A DNA stretch of 64,000 nt from Pegoplata infirma (lineage: Eukaryota > Arthropoda > Insecta > Diptera > Anthomyiidae). The notes below the pieces were generated by a model. The model was given only the letters and a program-made list of their open reading frames with translations. It searched no databases and was not told where the DNA came from. Within the stretch, counting starts at the first letter, position 1. Each line of letters opens with the position of its first letter. This document shows positions 43,336-55,899 of this stretch, piece by piece. The stretch is from positions 16,747,136-16,811,135 of the forward strand of contig OY992540.1 in assembly GCA_963921195.1 (NCBI GenBank), given 5' to 3'. A program made the position numbers and the translations under genes.

Positions 43336-46119
43336 AATGAATTAATTCAAAATGAATTAATTCAAATGAATTAATTCAAATGATTTAATTCAAAATGAAT
43401 TAATTCAAAATGAATTAATTCAAAATGATTTAATTCAAAATGAATTAATTCAAAATGAATTAATTCAAAATTAATTAATTCAAAATGAATTAATTCAAAA
43501 TGAATTAATTCAAAATGAATTAATTCGAATGAACTAATTCAAAATGAATTAATTCAAAATGAATTAATTCAAAATGAATTAATTCAAAATGAATTAATTC
43601 AAAATGAATTAATTCAAAATGAATTAATTAAAAATGAATTAATTCAAAATGAATTAATTCAAAATGAATTAATTCAAAATGAATTAATTCAAAATGAATT
43701 AATTCAAATGAATTAATTCAAAATGAATTAATTCAAAATGAATTAATTCAAATGAATTAATTCAATATGAATTAATTCAAAATGAATTAATTCAAAATGA
43801 ATTAATTCATTAGAATTAATTCAAAATGAATGAATTAATTCAAAATGATTTAATTCAAAATGAATTAATTCAAAATGAATTAATTCAAAATGAATTAATT
43901 CAAAATCAATTAATTCAAAATGAATTAATTCAAAATTATTTAATTCAAAATGACTTAATTCAAAATGAATTAATTCAAAATGAATTAACTCAAAATGAAT
44001 TAATTCAAAATGAATTAATTCAAAATGAATTAATTCAAAATGATTTAATTCAAAATGACTTAATTCAAAATGAATTAATTCAAAATGAATTAACTCAAAA
44101 TGAATTAATTCAAAATGAATTAATTCAAAATGAATTAATTCAAAATGAATTAATTCAAAATGAATTAATTCAAAATGAATTAATTCAAAATGAATTAATT
44201 CAAAATGAATTAATTCAAAATGAATTAATTCAAAATGAATTAATTCAAAATGAATTAATTCAAAATGAATTAATTCAAAATGATTTAATTCAAAATTAAT
44301 TAATTCAAAATGAATTAATTCAAAATGAATTAATTCAAAATGATTTAATTCAAAATGACTTAATTCAAAATGAATTAATTCAAAATGAATTAACTCAAAA
44401 TGAATTAATTCAAAATGAATTAATTCAAAATGAATTAATTCAAAATTAATTAATTCAAAATGAATTAATTCAAAATGAATTAATTCAAAATGATTTAATT
44501 CAAAATGACTTAATTCAAAATGAATTAATTCAAAATGAATTAACTCAAAATGAATTAATTCAAAATGAATTAATTCAAAATGAATTAATTCAAAATAAAT
44601 TAATTCAAAATGAATTAATTCAAAATGAATTAATTCAAAATGATTTAATTCAAAATTAATTAATTCAAAATGAATTAATTCAAAATGAATTAATTCAAAA
44701 TGAATTAATTCAAAATTAATTAATTCAAAATGAATTAATTCAAAATGAATTAATTCAAATGAATTAATTCAAAATGAATTAATTCAAAATGAATTAATTC
44801 AAAATGAATTAATTCAAAATGAATTAATTCAAAATGAATTAATTCAAATGAATTAATTCAAAATGAATTAATTCAAAATGAATTAATTCAAATGAATTAA
44901 TTCAAAATGAATTAATTCAAAATGAATTAATTCAAAATGAATTAATTCAAATTGAATTAATTCAAAATGAATTAATTAAAAATGAATTAATTCAAAATGA
45001 ATTAATTCAAAATGAATTAATTCAAAATGAATTAATTCAAATGAATTAATTAAAAATAAATTAATTCAAAATGAATTAATTCAAAATGAATTAATTCAAA
45101 ATGAATTAATTCAAAATGAATTAATTCAAAATGAATTAATTCAAAATGAATTAATTCAAAATGAATTAATTCATAAGAATTAATTCAAAATGAATGAATT
45201 AATTCAAAATGATTTAATTCAAAATGAATTAATTCAAAATGAATTAATTTAAAATGAATTAATTCAAAATGAATTAATTCAAAATGAATTAATTCAAAAT
45301 GATTTAATTCAAAATGACTTAATTCAAAATGAATTTATTCAAAATGAATTAACTCAAAATGAATTAATTCAAAATGAATTAATTCAAAATGAATTAATTC
45401 AAAATTAATTAATTCAAAATTAATTAATTCAAAATTAATTAATTCAAAATGAATTAATTCAAAATGAATTAATTCAAAATGATTTAATTCAAAATGACTT
45501 AATTCAAAATGAATTAATTCAAAATGAATTAACTCAAAATGAATTAATTCAAAATGAATTAATTCAAAATGAATTAATTCAAAATGATTTAATTCAAAAT
45601 TAATTAATTCAAAATGAATTAATTCAAAATTAATTAATTCAAAATGAATTAATTCAAAATGAATTAATTCAAAATGTTCAAAATGAATTAATTAAAATGA
45701 ATTAATTCAAAATGAATTAATTCAAAATGAATTAATTCAAAATGAATTAATTCAAAATGAATTAATTAAAAATGTATTAATTCAAAATGAATTAATTCAA
45801 AATGAATTAATTCAAAATGAATTAATTCAAATGAATTAATTCAAAATGAATTAATTCAAATGAATAAATTCAAAATGAATTAATTCAAAATGAATTAATT
45901 CAAATGAATTAATTCAAAATGAATTAATTCAAAATGAATTAATCCAAAATGAATTAATTCAAAATGAATTAATTCAAAATAAATTAATTCAAAATGAATT
46001 AATTCAAAATGAATTAATTCACAATGAATTAATTCAAAATGAATTAATTCAAAATGAATTAATTAAAAATGAATTAATTCAAAATGAATTAATTCAAAAT
46101 GAATTAATTCAATATAAAT

Positions 46120-49100
46120 TAATTCAAAATAAATTAATTCAAAATGCATTAATTCAAAATGAATTAATTTAAAATGAATTAATTCATTAGAATTAATTCA
46201 AAATGAATGAATTAATTCAAAATGAATTAATTCAAAATGAATTAATTCAAAATGAATTAATTCAAAATGAATTAATTCAAAATGAATTAATTCAAAATGA
46301 ATTAATTCAAAATGAATTAAATCAAATTGAATTAATTCAAAATGAATTAATTCAAAATGAATTAATTCAAAATGACTTAATTCAAAATGAATTAATTCAA
46401 AATGAATTAACTCAAAATGAATTAATTCAAAATGAATTAATTCAAAATGAATTAATTCAAAATGAATTAATTCAAAATGAATTAATTCAAAATGAATTAA
46501 TTCAAAATGAATTAATTCAAAATGATTTAATTCAAAATGAATTAATATCAAAATGAATTAACTCAAAATGAATTAATTCAAAATGAATTAATTCAAAATG
46601 AATTAATTCAAAATGAATTAATTCAAAATGAATTAATTCAAAATGAATTAATTCAAAATGATTTAATTCAAAATTAATTAATTCAAAATGAATTAATTCA
46701 AAATTAATTAATTCAAAATGAATTAATTCAAAATGAATTAATTCAAAATGAATTAATTCAAAATGAATTAATTCAAAATGAATTAATTCAAATGAATTAA
46801 TTCAAAATAAATTAATTCAAAATGAATTAATTCAAAATGAATTAATTCAAAATGAATTAATTCAAAATGAATTAATTAAAAATTAATTAATTCAAAACGA
46901 ATTAATTCAAAATGAATTAATTCAAAATGAATTAATTCAAAATGAATTAATTCAAATGAATTATTTCAAAATGAATTAATTCAAAATGAATTAATTCAAA
47001 ATGAATTAATTCAAATTAAATTAATTCAAAATGAATTAATTCAAAATGAATAAATTCAAAATGAATTAATTCAAAATGAATTAATTCAAATGAATTAATT
47101 CAAATGAATTAATTCAAAATGAATTAATTCAAAATGAATTAATTCAAATGAATTAATTCAATATGAATTAATTCAAAATAAATTAATTCAAAATTAATTA
47201 ATTCAAATGAATTAATTCAAAATGAATTAATTCAAAATGAATTAATTCAAAATGAATTAATTCAAAATGAATTAATTCAAAATGAATTAATTCAAAATGA
47301 ATTAATTCAAAATGAATTAATTCAAAATGAATTAATTCAAAATGAATTAATTCAAAATGAATTAATTCAAATGAATTAATTCAAAATGAATTAATTCAAA
47401 ATGAATTAATTCAAATAAATTAATTCAATACGAATGAATTCAAAATGATTTAATTCAAAATGAATTAATTCAAAATGAATTATTTCAAAATGAATTAATT
47501 CAAAATGAATTAATTCAAAATGAATTAATTCAAAATGAAATTATTCAAAATGATTTAATTCAAAATGAATTAATTCAAAAAGAATTAATTCAAAATGAAT
47601 TAATTCAAAATGAATTAATTCAAAATGATTTAATTCAAAATGAATTAATTCAAAATTAATTAATTCAAAATTAATTAATTCAAAATGAGTTAATTTAAAT
47701 GAATTAATTCAAAATGAAATAATTCAAATTGAATTAATTCAAAATAAATTAATTCAAAATAAATTAATTCAAAATGAATTAATTCAAAATGAATTAATTC
47801 AAAATGAATTAATTCAAAATGAATTAATTCAAAATGAATTAATTCAAAATGAATTAATTCAAAATGAATTAATTCAAAATGAATTAATTCAAATGAATTA
47901 ATTCAAAATGAATTAATTCAAAATGAATTAATTCAAAATGAATTAATTCAAATAAATTAATTCAATACGAATGAATTCAAAATGATTTAATTCAAAATGA
48001 ATTAATTCAAAATGAATTAATTCAAAATGAATTAATGCAAAATGAATTAATTCAAAATGAATTAATTCAAAATGATTTAATTCAAAATTAATTAATTCAA
48101 AATGAATTAATTCAAAATGAATTAATTCAAAATGAATTAATTCAAATGAATTAATTCAAAATGAATTAATTCAAAATGAATTAATTCAAAATGAATTAAT
48201 TCAAAATGAAATAATTCAAAATGAATTAATTAAAAATGAATTAATTCAAAATGAATTAATTCAAAATGAATTTATTCAAAATGAATTAATTCAAAATGAA
48301 TTAATTCAAAATGAATTAATTCAAAATGAATTAATTCAAAATGAATTTATTCAAAATGATTTAATTCAAAATTAATTAATTCAAAATGAATTAATTCAAA
48401 ATGAATTAATTCAAATGAATTAATTCAAATGAATTAATTCAAAATGAATTAATTCAAATTAATTAATTCAATATGAATTAATTCAAAATAAATTAATTCA
48501 AAATGAATTAATTCAAAATGAATTAATTCAAAATGAATTAATTCAAAATGAATTAATTTAAAATGAATTAATTCAAAATGAATTAATTCAAATGAATTAA
48601 TTCAAAATGAATTAATTCAAAATGAATTAATTCAAATGAATTAATTCAATATGAATGAATTCAAAATGATTTAATTCAAAATGAATTAATTCAAAATGAA
48701 TTAATTCAAAATGAATTAATTCAAAATGAATTAATTCAAAATGAATTAATTCAAAATGAATTAATTCAAAATGAAATTATTCAAACTGATTTAATTCAAA
48801 ATGAATTAATTCAAAATGAATTAATTCAAAATGAATTAATTCAAAATGAATTAATTCAAACTGAATTAATTCAAAATTAATTAACTCAAAATGAATTAAC
48901 TCAAAATGAATTAATTCAAAATGAATTAATTCAAAATGAATTAATTCAAAATTAATTAATTCAAAATGAATTAATTCAAAATGAATTAATTCAAAATGAT
49001 TTAATTCAAAATGACTTAATTCAAAATGAATTAACTCAGAATGAATTAATTCAAAATGAATTAATTCAAAATGAATTAATTCAAAATGAATTAATTCAAA

Positions 49101-51600
49101 ATGAATTAATTCAAAATAAATTAATTCAAAATGAATTAATTCAAAATGAATTAATTCAAAATGAATTAATTCAAAATGAATTAATTCAAAATGAATTAAT
49201 TCAAAATGAATTTATTCAAAATGAATTAATTCAAAATTAATTAATTCAAAATGAATTAATTCAAAATGAATTAATTCAAAATGAATTAATTCAAAATGAA
49301 TTAATTCAAATGAATTAATTCAAAATGAATTAATTCAAAATGAATTAATTCAAAATGAATTAATTCAAAATGAATTAATTAAAAATGAATTAATTCAAAA
49401 TGAATTAATTCAAAATGAATTAATTCAATATAAATTAATTCAAAATAAATTAATTCAAAATGCATTAATTCAAAATGAATTAATTTAAAATGAATTAATT
49501 CATTAGAATTAATTCAAAATGAATGAATTAATTCAAAATGAATTAATTCAAAATGAATTAATTCAAAATGAATTAATCCAAAATGAATTAATTCAAAATG
49601 AATTAATTCAAAATGAATTAATTCAAAATGAATTAATTCAAAATGATTTAATTCAAAATGACTTAATTCAAAATGAATTAATTCAAAATGAATTAACTCA
49701 AAATGAATTAATTCAAAATGAATTAATTCAAAATGAATTAATTCAAAATGAATTAATTCAAAATGAATTAATTCAAAATGAATTAATTCAAAATGATTTA
49801 ATTCAAAATGAATTAATATCAAAATGAATTAACTCAAAATGAATTAATTCAAAATGAATTAATTCAAAATGAATTAATTCAAAATGAATTAATTCAAAAT
49901 GAATTAATTCAAAATGAATTAATTCAAAATGATTTAATTCAAAATTAATTAATTCAAAATGAATTAATTCAAAATTAATTAATTCAAAATGAATTAATTC
50001 AAAATGAATTAATTCAAAATGAATTAATTCAAAATGAATTAATTCAAATGAATTAATTCAAAATAAATTAATTCAAAATGAATTAATTCAAAATGAATTA
50101 ATTCAAAATGAATTAATTCAAAATGAATTAATTAAAAATTAATTAATTCAAAACGAATTAATTCAAAATGAATTAATTCAAAATGAATTAATTCAAAATG
50201 AATTCATTTTTCATTTTGAATTAATTCATTTTGAATTAATTCATTTTGAATTAAATCATTTTGAATTCATTCGTATTGAATTAATTTATTTGAATTAATT
50301 CATTTTGAATTAATTCATTTTGAATTAATTCATTTGAATTAATTCATTTTGAATTAATTCATTTTGAATTAATTCATTTTGAATTAATTCATTTTGAATT
50401 AATTCATTTTGAGTTAATTCATTTTGAATTAATTCATTTTGAATTAATTCATTTTGAATTAATTCATTTGAATTAATTCATTTGAATTAATTAATTTTGA
50501 ATTAATTTATTTTGAATTAATTCATATTGAATTAATTCATTTGAATTAATTCATTTTGAATTAATTCATTTTGAATTAATTCAATATGAATTAATTCAAA
50601 ATAAATTAATTCAAAATTAATTAATTCAAATGAATTAATTCAAATGAATTAATTCAAAATGAATTAATTCAAAATGAATTAATTCAAAATGAATTAATTC
50701 AAAATGAATTAATTCAAAATGAATTAATTCAAAATGAATTAATTCAAAATGAATTAACTCAAAATGAATTAATTCAAAATGAATTAATTCAAAATGAATT
50801 AATTCAAAATGAATTAATTCAAAATGAATTAATTCAAATGAATTAATTCAAAATGAATTAATTCAAAATGAATTAATTCAAATAAATTATTTCAATACGA
50901 ATGAATTCAAAATGATTTAATTCAAAATGAATTAATTCAAAATGAATTAATTCAAAATGAATTAATTCAAAATGAATTAATTTAAAATTAAATTATTCAA
51001 AATGATTTAATTCAAAATGAATTAATTCAAAAAGAATTAATTCAAAATGAATTAATTCAAAATGAATTAATTCAAAATGATTTAATTCAAAATGAATTAA
51101 TTCAAAATTAATTAATTCAAAATTAATTAATTCAAAATGAGTTAATTTAAATGAATTAATTCAAAATGAAATAATTCAAATTGAATTAATTCAAAATAAA
51201 TTAATTCAAAATAAATTAATTCAAAATGAATTAATTCAAAATGAATTAATTCAAAATGAATTAATTCAAAATGAATTAATTCAAAATGAATTAATTCAAA
51301 ATGAATTAATTCAAAATGAATTAATTCAAAATGAATTAATTCAAAATGAATTAATTCAAATGAATTAATTCAAAATGAATTAATTCAAAATGAATTAATT
51401 CAAATAAATTAATTCAATACGAATGAATTCAAAATGATTTAATTCAAAATGAATTAATTCAAAATGAATTAATTCAAAATGAATTAATTCAAAATGAATT
51501 AATTCAAAATGAATTAATTCAAAATGAAATTATTCAAAATGCTTTAATTCAAAATGAATTAATTCAAAATTAATTAATTCAAATGAATTAATTCAAAATG
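46120..51600. repeat. Internal duplication of ~3.3-3.5 kb within the satellite
   Basis: Landmarks pair at near-constant spacing: ATGAATGAATT at 46,203 and 49,519 (3,316), AAAACGAATT near 46,898 and 50,154 (3,256), ATACGAATG near 47,431 and 50,898 (3,467), and the same word near 47,968 and 51,420 (3,452). The changes in spacing mark a small deletion and the inverted block. Confidence 0.75.
50203..50582 (-). repeat. Inverted block of satellite monomers
   Basis: The linker switches from AAAAT to ATTTT between GAATTAATTC palindromes. The left switch reads AATGAATTCATTTTTCATTT and the right switch reads GAATTAATTCAATATGAATT. The monomers inside are otherwise ordinary. Confidence 0.9.
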
Positions 51601-51624
51601 AATTAATTCAAAATTAATTAAATT

Positions 51625-52145
51625 AAACTTGCAAGCAAAACCTACGGCTTTGTTCCGAGATGGAGACTTATCAAAGATGGGCGAATGCATTGACGTTTGA
51701 GACAACACGACTGATCTGGCCTTCTCTTAATAAGGGGCGCACAAGTGAGCTGATATCGCTTCCAAGAGGATAGATTTTGACGATGGTTGCTATAATTACC
51801 AGACACTGTCTTATAGGGAGCACGCAGAGCGGTTAAATGTGCCGTCAAACGACTTTTGCCGGAGTTGCATGGATGAAGAGGAGTTGGAAACTATCGAACA
51901 CTTTATTTGCCATTCCCCGGCACTTTCTGGTCAGAGACTTGCTTCACTGGGATCTAGGGAGCTGTACGATCTTTCTAATTTGTCGGATGTCAAAATTCTA
52001 TATCTAAGGAGTTTCATAAAAAGCTTAAATTGGTTTAACGACAGGGACTAGTAGGGAAACCTATTACAGCCTCGTGGTATCACAATGGACCTCAGAGTCT
52101 ACGTGTGTTGACGTAAAACGCCAGCAACCACTTACAACCTAACCT
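51625..52145 (+). pseudogene. Non-LTR ORF2 C-terminus and 3' end, plus strand
   Basis: The element interrupted at 43,335 resumes with CTTGCAAGC and a decayed version of the segment CKQSLRLCFATETNKRW. It then gives GHCLIG-type residues and an open stretch with NDFCRSCMDEEELETIEHFI, HSPALSGQRLASLGSRE and FIKSLNWFNDRD (51,839-52,051). It ends in ACAACCTAACCTAAC (52,131-52,145). It lacks the MITE and the 95-bp duplication seen in the minus-strand copy. Confidence 0.85.
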
Positions 52146-52939
52146 AACATACCCTTACAAGAATCAAGGCCGGACTCCAAGGTCCCTAATATGTAACTCG
52201 ACTTACTATTTTCCAATTAAGTGTTTTGTTTTTCTAGTAACTCATTTCTCCTGTTCAAAAATCATCATGATATTTTTGCACAATAATATAATGTTATCTC
52301 TCATTTGTGATCACCTTAACGAACATCTGGCATCTCTTCCAGCTCATTTATATTCCTCCTAATAGACTTATTTACAATAAATTACCGCAAAAAGTATACG
52401 CCTCTTTTAACTTAATGCACACACTTCAACTAATTGTAAAAACAAACAAACAATTCACATAGATAAACACTAATACAAACACAACGTAACCTAAACATCA
52501 TAAAACTCTTGACACACTCTCTTGTAAACCAGACTAAAATAAAAAGCAAACAAAAATAAACTACCACCAACAAATTAAATGCAAACAAACACCCAAATAC
52601 AGTAGCAGATTATAAAACAAACATACACCAATACACACACACACAAACAAACGAATGTATATGCGTATACATAATGTGGCATCATAAATTCTTAAGCATG
52701 TTTAATCAAGAATAGACATACACTCATACATAGAAATTGTGGTATGCTATAAAAATAAACATTAAAGTAAATGGTGTAGAAGACATAAAATTTATTGAAA
52801 ACAATAGGAAGAGAGGGGATTTAAGTATGGTTTTTGTCTTGTATGTATTTTGTAAATGGTGTGAAAGAAGGAAGTCGAAAATTTGCCTTAACAAGGGAAG
52901 AAAGAAAAAAAAAATACAAAAAGAACCCTGCAAGCATTT
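52146..52939. other. A/C-rich stretch, no gene recognised
   Basis: ACAAACAAAC and CACACACAC simple runs lie at 52,430-52,660. Overlapping short frames on both strands at 52,724-52,961 are lysine- or phenylalanine-rich composition effects. Confidence 0.5.
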
Positions 52940-53790
52940 CGAAACGAAGAAGATACGCTAGCGTATCGCCTGGAAGATAAATTGTATTGCGGGGGATATC
53001 TTCTTCGTATTGCGGAAGAAACACCCGTGAGTACAAATCGTGTCCCGAAAGCGATACGTCCAGGAGATACGAAGGCAATTCTTCTGGAGGATAAATACGC
53101 AATATTGCCAGATAATCATTTGGAAGATAAATTGAAGATATCACTCAAATTTTACCTAGAAGATAAAAAGAAGATGTTGCCATTTTTTCTCATAGGAGAT
53201 AAAAGTATTTTTATTATTCAAATTAAAGGAGTTATTTTACAAACGATAGTAGGATAGATAGGATAATTTATTTACTGTTTCCATGATCTTGAAATTGATT
53301 ATCTTCCTTAAAAACGGCACATTGAGCTGTTGAAAATTTGCAGGACCTATTGTAGTTAAAAAAAAAATATTAAATTTTGCAGATTCATGCTTACGTTGTT
53401 TGCGAATGCATTACTTACCTCTTATCACCAATTTTTATGATTTTTTGTTGATTTGTTACGAAAAACAGTTAAAATCGAAATAAAAAATATTTTTGACAAT
53501 AAATAAAATGTATTGATTTCGATTTTTTTACATCCGTATGATAAGAGGAAGATATCGTATATGTATCGCGCAGGAGAAAAACCACCTAGGAGATAAATTT
53601 TTGATAATTTGGCGATTTTGTCTACTTTATAAATGACAAAAAAATATTTATTTTTTAAAAATTGCCAAAATATCTTCGAAATGATAAAAGGAAGATTTTC
53701 AAAAATACTACTTTGATGAATTTTTATTACGATAAAAAGAAGATATTGCCGCAATTTCTTCCAGGGGATATTTCTTCCATATGCTTACAG
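52940..53790. repeat. Degenerate GGAAGATAAA-type repeats
   Basis: At least nine variants of CTGGAAGATAAATTGAAGAT, often followed by ATTGCC or ATCGC, are spread over 850 bp (for example 52,970, 53,075, 53,119, 53,155, 53,197, 53,588, 53,731). A perfect palindrome GATACGCTAGCGTATC stands at 52,952-52,967. The open frames at 52,982-53,257 and 53,662-53,952 translate these units and are not convincing genes. Confidence 0.55.
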
Positions 53791-53940
53791 GGAAACAACA
53801 TTTTTCTTAAGACTTTTATTTTGTTTGTATGTGTGTATTTATCGACCCAGAGGAGACCTGGTGAGTTTGAAACAACAACTCATGTGGTGTTTGTTTATAC
53901 AATGAGCTTCCGTAAGAGTTCACCACTAAATCCATACATA

Positions 53941-54515
53941 CACTCAAAATAATAACTCTGTTAAATACTCTGTAAAATGACTGTAATCTTAATTCGACAG
54001 ATATTTGACAAAGTTATCTGTCGAAATACAGATTTTAAGAAAAATCTTTGTATTTTCTTGTAACCGAAAAACCAAATTTTTTAAAATTGGAGTTACTCAT
54101 TAAAACTTGTAATTTTCACAAAAATAAAAAAAGCTGGAAATTGAAGAAAATTTTAATTTTAATTTTAATTAATTTAATTTTAATTAATATATTTGAATCA
54201 GAGAAATTTTACTTATAAAATGGATTTAACTAAAACTTTGTAAATTTACAGAGTTTTTTTTGAAAAATTTTGTAGTCATTAAATGCATTTAACTAAAACT
54301 CTGTTAATTTACGGAGTTTTTTTCGTAAAATTATTTTCGGTTTTATCAATATTTTACAGATAATTCTGTAAATTTACAGTTTTTTTTTGATTGAAATCAT
54401 TTTACAGAGTTTTCTTCGTAAAATAACAAAAAATCTTGCTGGTTGGAAATCTATGGTATTTTCTGCTGGCTCAGCAGAGTATCTCTGTAATTTAACAGAG
54501 TGATTATTTTGAGTG
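53941..54515. mobile_element. MITE, first of a tip-to-tip pair
   Basis: A 575-bp stretch starting CACTCAAAATAATAACTCTG and ending CAGAGTGATTATTTTGAGTG. It has TA on its left (53,939-53,940) but none on its right, where the next copy begins directly. The body has repeated CTCTGTAAATTTACAGAG-like inverted words. Non-coding. Confidence 0.85.
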
Positions 54516-55342
54516 CACTCAAAATAATTACTCTGTTAAATACTCTGTAAAATGACTGTAATAGCAATTCGACAGATATTTGACAAAGTTATCTGTCGAA
54601 ATACAGATTTTAAGAAAATACTTTGTATTTTCTTGTGATCGAAAAACAAAATTTTATCTGTAATTTTAGTTTTTTCTTTGTAATCTCTATTTTACAGATA
54701 ATAAACAGTTTTTTTTTGTTAAAATACGTATTTTAGAAAAAATATTTTGTTGTTTTCTCGCAACCAAAATACTAAATTTCATTTGTAATTTTACTTATTG
54801 CTCTGTAATAATAAAAATCACTTCAAAAAACTTCCAAATATGACCGATAAATCCCTCTTTAAAAAGTGTTTAAAATTACGACGTGTAAAATTTGGAGTTA
54901 CTTGTTAAAAACTCGTAATATTCACAAAAATAAAAAAGTAAATTTACAATTTGGAAGCATTTAAGAGGGCAAATTTAACAAAATTTTACTTTTAATTTTT
55001 TTAATTTTAATAAATGTTTTTGATGCAGAGAAGTTTTACTCATAAAATGGATTTAACTAAAACTTTGTAAATTTACAGAGTTTTTTTGTAAAATTTTGAA
55101 CTCATAAAAGCCATTTAACTGAAACTTTGTAAATTTACAGAGTTTTTTTGGTAAAATTCTTCTCTGTTTTATCAATATTTTACAGATAATTCTATAAATT
55201 TTACAGTTTTTTTTTTATCGAAATTATTTTACAGAGTTTTCTTTGTAAAATAACAAAAAATCTTGCTGGTTGGAAATCTATGGTATTTTCTGCTGGATCA
55301 GCAGAGTATCTCTGTAATTTAACAGAGTGATTATTTTGAGTG
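54516..55342. mobile_element. MITE, second of a tip-to-tip pair
   Basis: An 827-bp stretch with the same ends as its left neighbour, in the same order of internal words plus about 250 bp of extra sequence. TA follows on its right (55,343-55,344). Together the pair is bounded by TA...TA, as if inserted once. Confidence 0.85.
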
Positions 55343-55639
55343 TACTCAATCTTAAAGAGTAGAATGGAGTTTAATTTAGGAATGAATTTGCAGTTTTTTT
55401 TATTTTTTGGTGTTTAAAGAATTTTTGGGGGGATGTTTAATTTTATTATTTTCTGTCTGGCATATACACAATAAGGACATTATTTATGTTTCCTTTGGAG
55501 ATTTGGAGACATAATTAATGGTATTTTAACATGAAATATATGTATGTGAAAAAATATTGAAAAAGGATGTCTCGTTATTTAAAAACGAACTGATTAATGA
55601 TAATTCAAAAGCATTTGGGGAACTATTAGATTTCAACTC

Positions 55640-55895
55640 TGCCTTAAAATGCTGGCCTCAGAAGCTTGGTTACCAATGATAGTTTCAAACATTTTATTCT
55701 TAACGTAACGGTTGATATAGCTAAACCTTTTGCTGACATGTTTGCAAGGAATACATACTTGCCGGAAAGAAATCAACCACCGGCCGAACTCGAAGTGGTA
55801 TCCGTAACTATGTCTAAGATTTTTTTCGAGCGCGTGCAGGGTCCTTGGGGATCTCAACATAAATAAGTCCCCTGGCCGGATGCTGTTACGGCTGT
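55640..55895 (+). pseudogene. LINE reverse transcriptase N-terminal fragment
   Basis: IAKPFADMFARNTYLPERNQ and VTMSKIFFERVQ, followed after a stop by VPWPDAVT, match the segment just before and into the first reverse transcriptase block of fly LINEs (FAxxFAxNSTL...MxxIxFxxR...SPGPDxI). Both ends are truncated; a foldback element starts directly to the right. It probably belongs to the same lineage as 60,495-61,790. Confidence 0.6.
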
Positions 55896-55899
55896 ACAC

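Larger units (their letters stand above)
43336..51625. repeat. Satellite array, 15-bp monomer GAATTAATTCAAAAT, about 8.3 kb
   Basis: Roughly 550 copies of GAATTAATTC plus AAAAT. The first ten bases are a perfect palindrome. Common variants are 14-bp (one A lost), GATTTAATTC, GACTTAATTC, AATTAATTC and GAATTAACTC. Variants recur in register: the pair GATTTAATTC-GACTTAATTC is found at 44,041, 44,341 and 44,491, spaced 300 and 150 bp. A landmark CATTAGAATTAATTC near an ATGAATGAATT irregularity is seen at 43,808, 45,172 (variant), 46,185 and 49,501. Long open frames on both strands (ELIQN or HFELI repeated) are by-products of the 15-bp period. Confidence 0.97.

Noticed and set aside
43826..44299. 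Open frame of repeated ELIQN pentapeptides (and similar at 46,203 and 49,519; HFELI on the other strand)
   Set aside because: The frames arise because the 15-bp satellite unit is a multiple of three and lacks stops. They shift and end wherever a 14-bp unit occurs, and both strands are open at once.
43336..51625. CRISPR-like regular repeats
   Set aside because: Repeats are directly abutting 15-mers without unique spacers, in a eukaryotic context.
52131..52145. Telomere-like CCTAA repeats as a sign of a chromosome end
   Set aside because: Only two or three units, always at retrotransposon 3' ends, and internal to the window.
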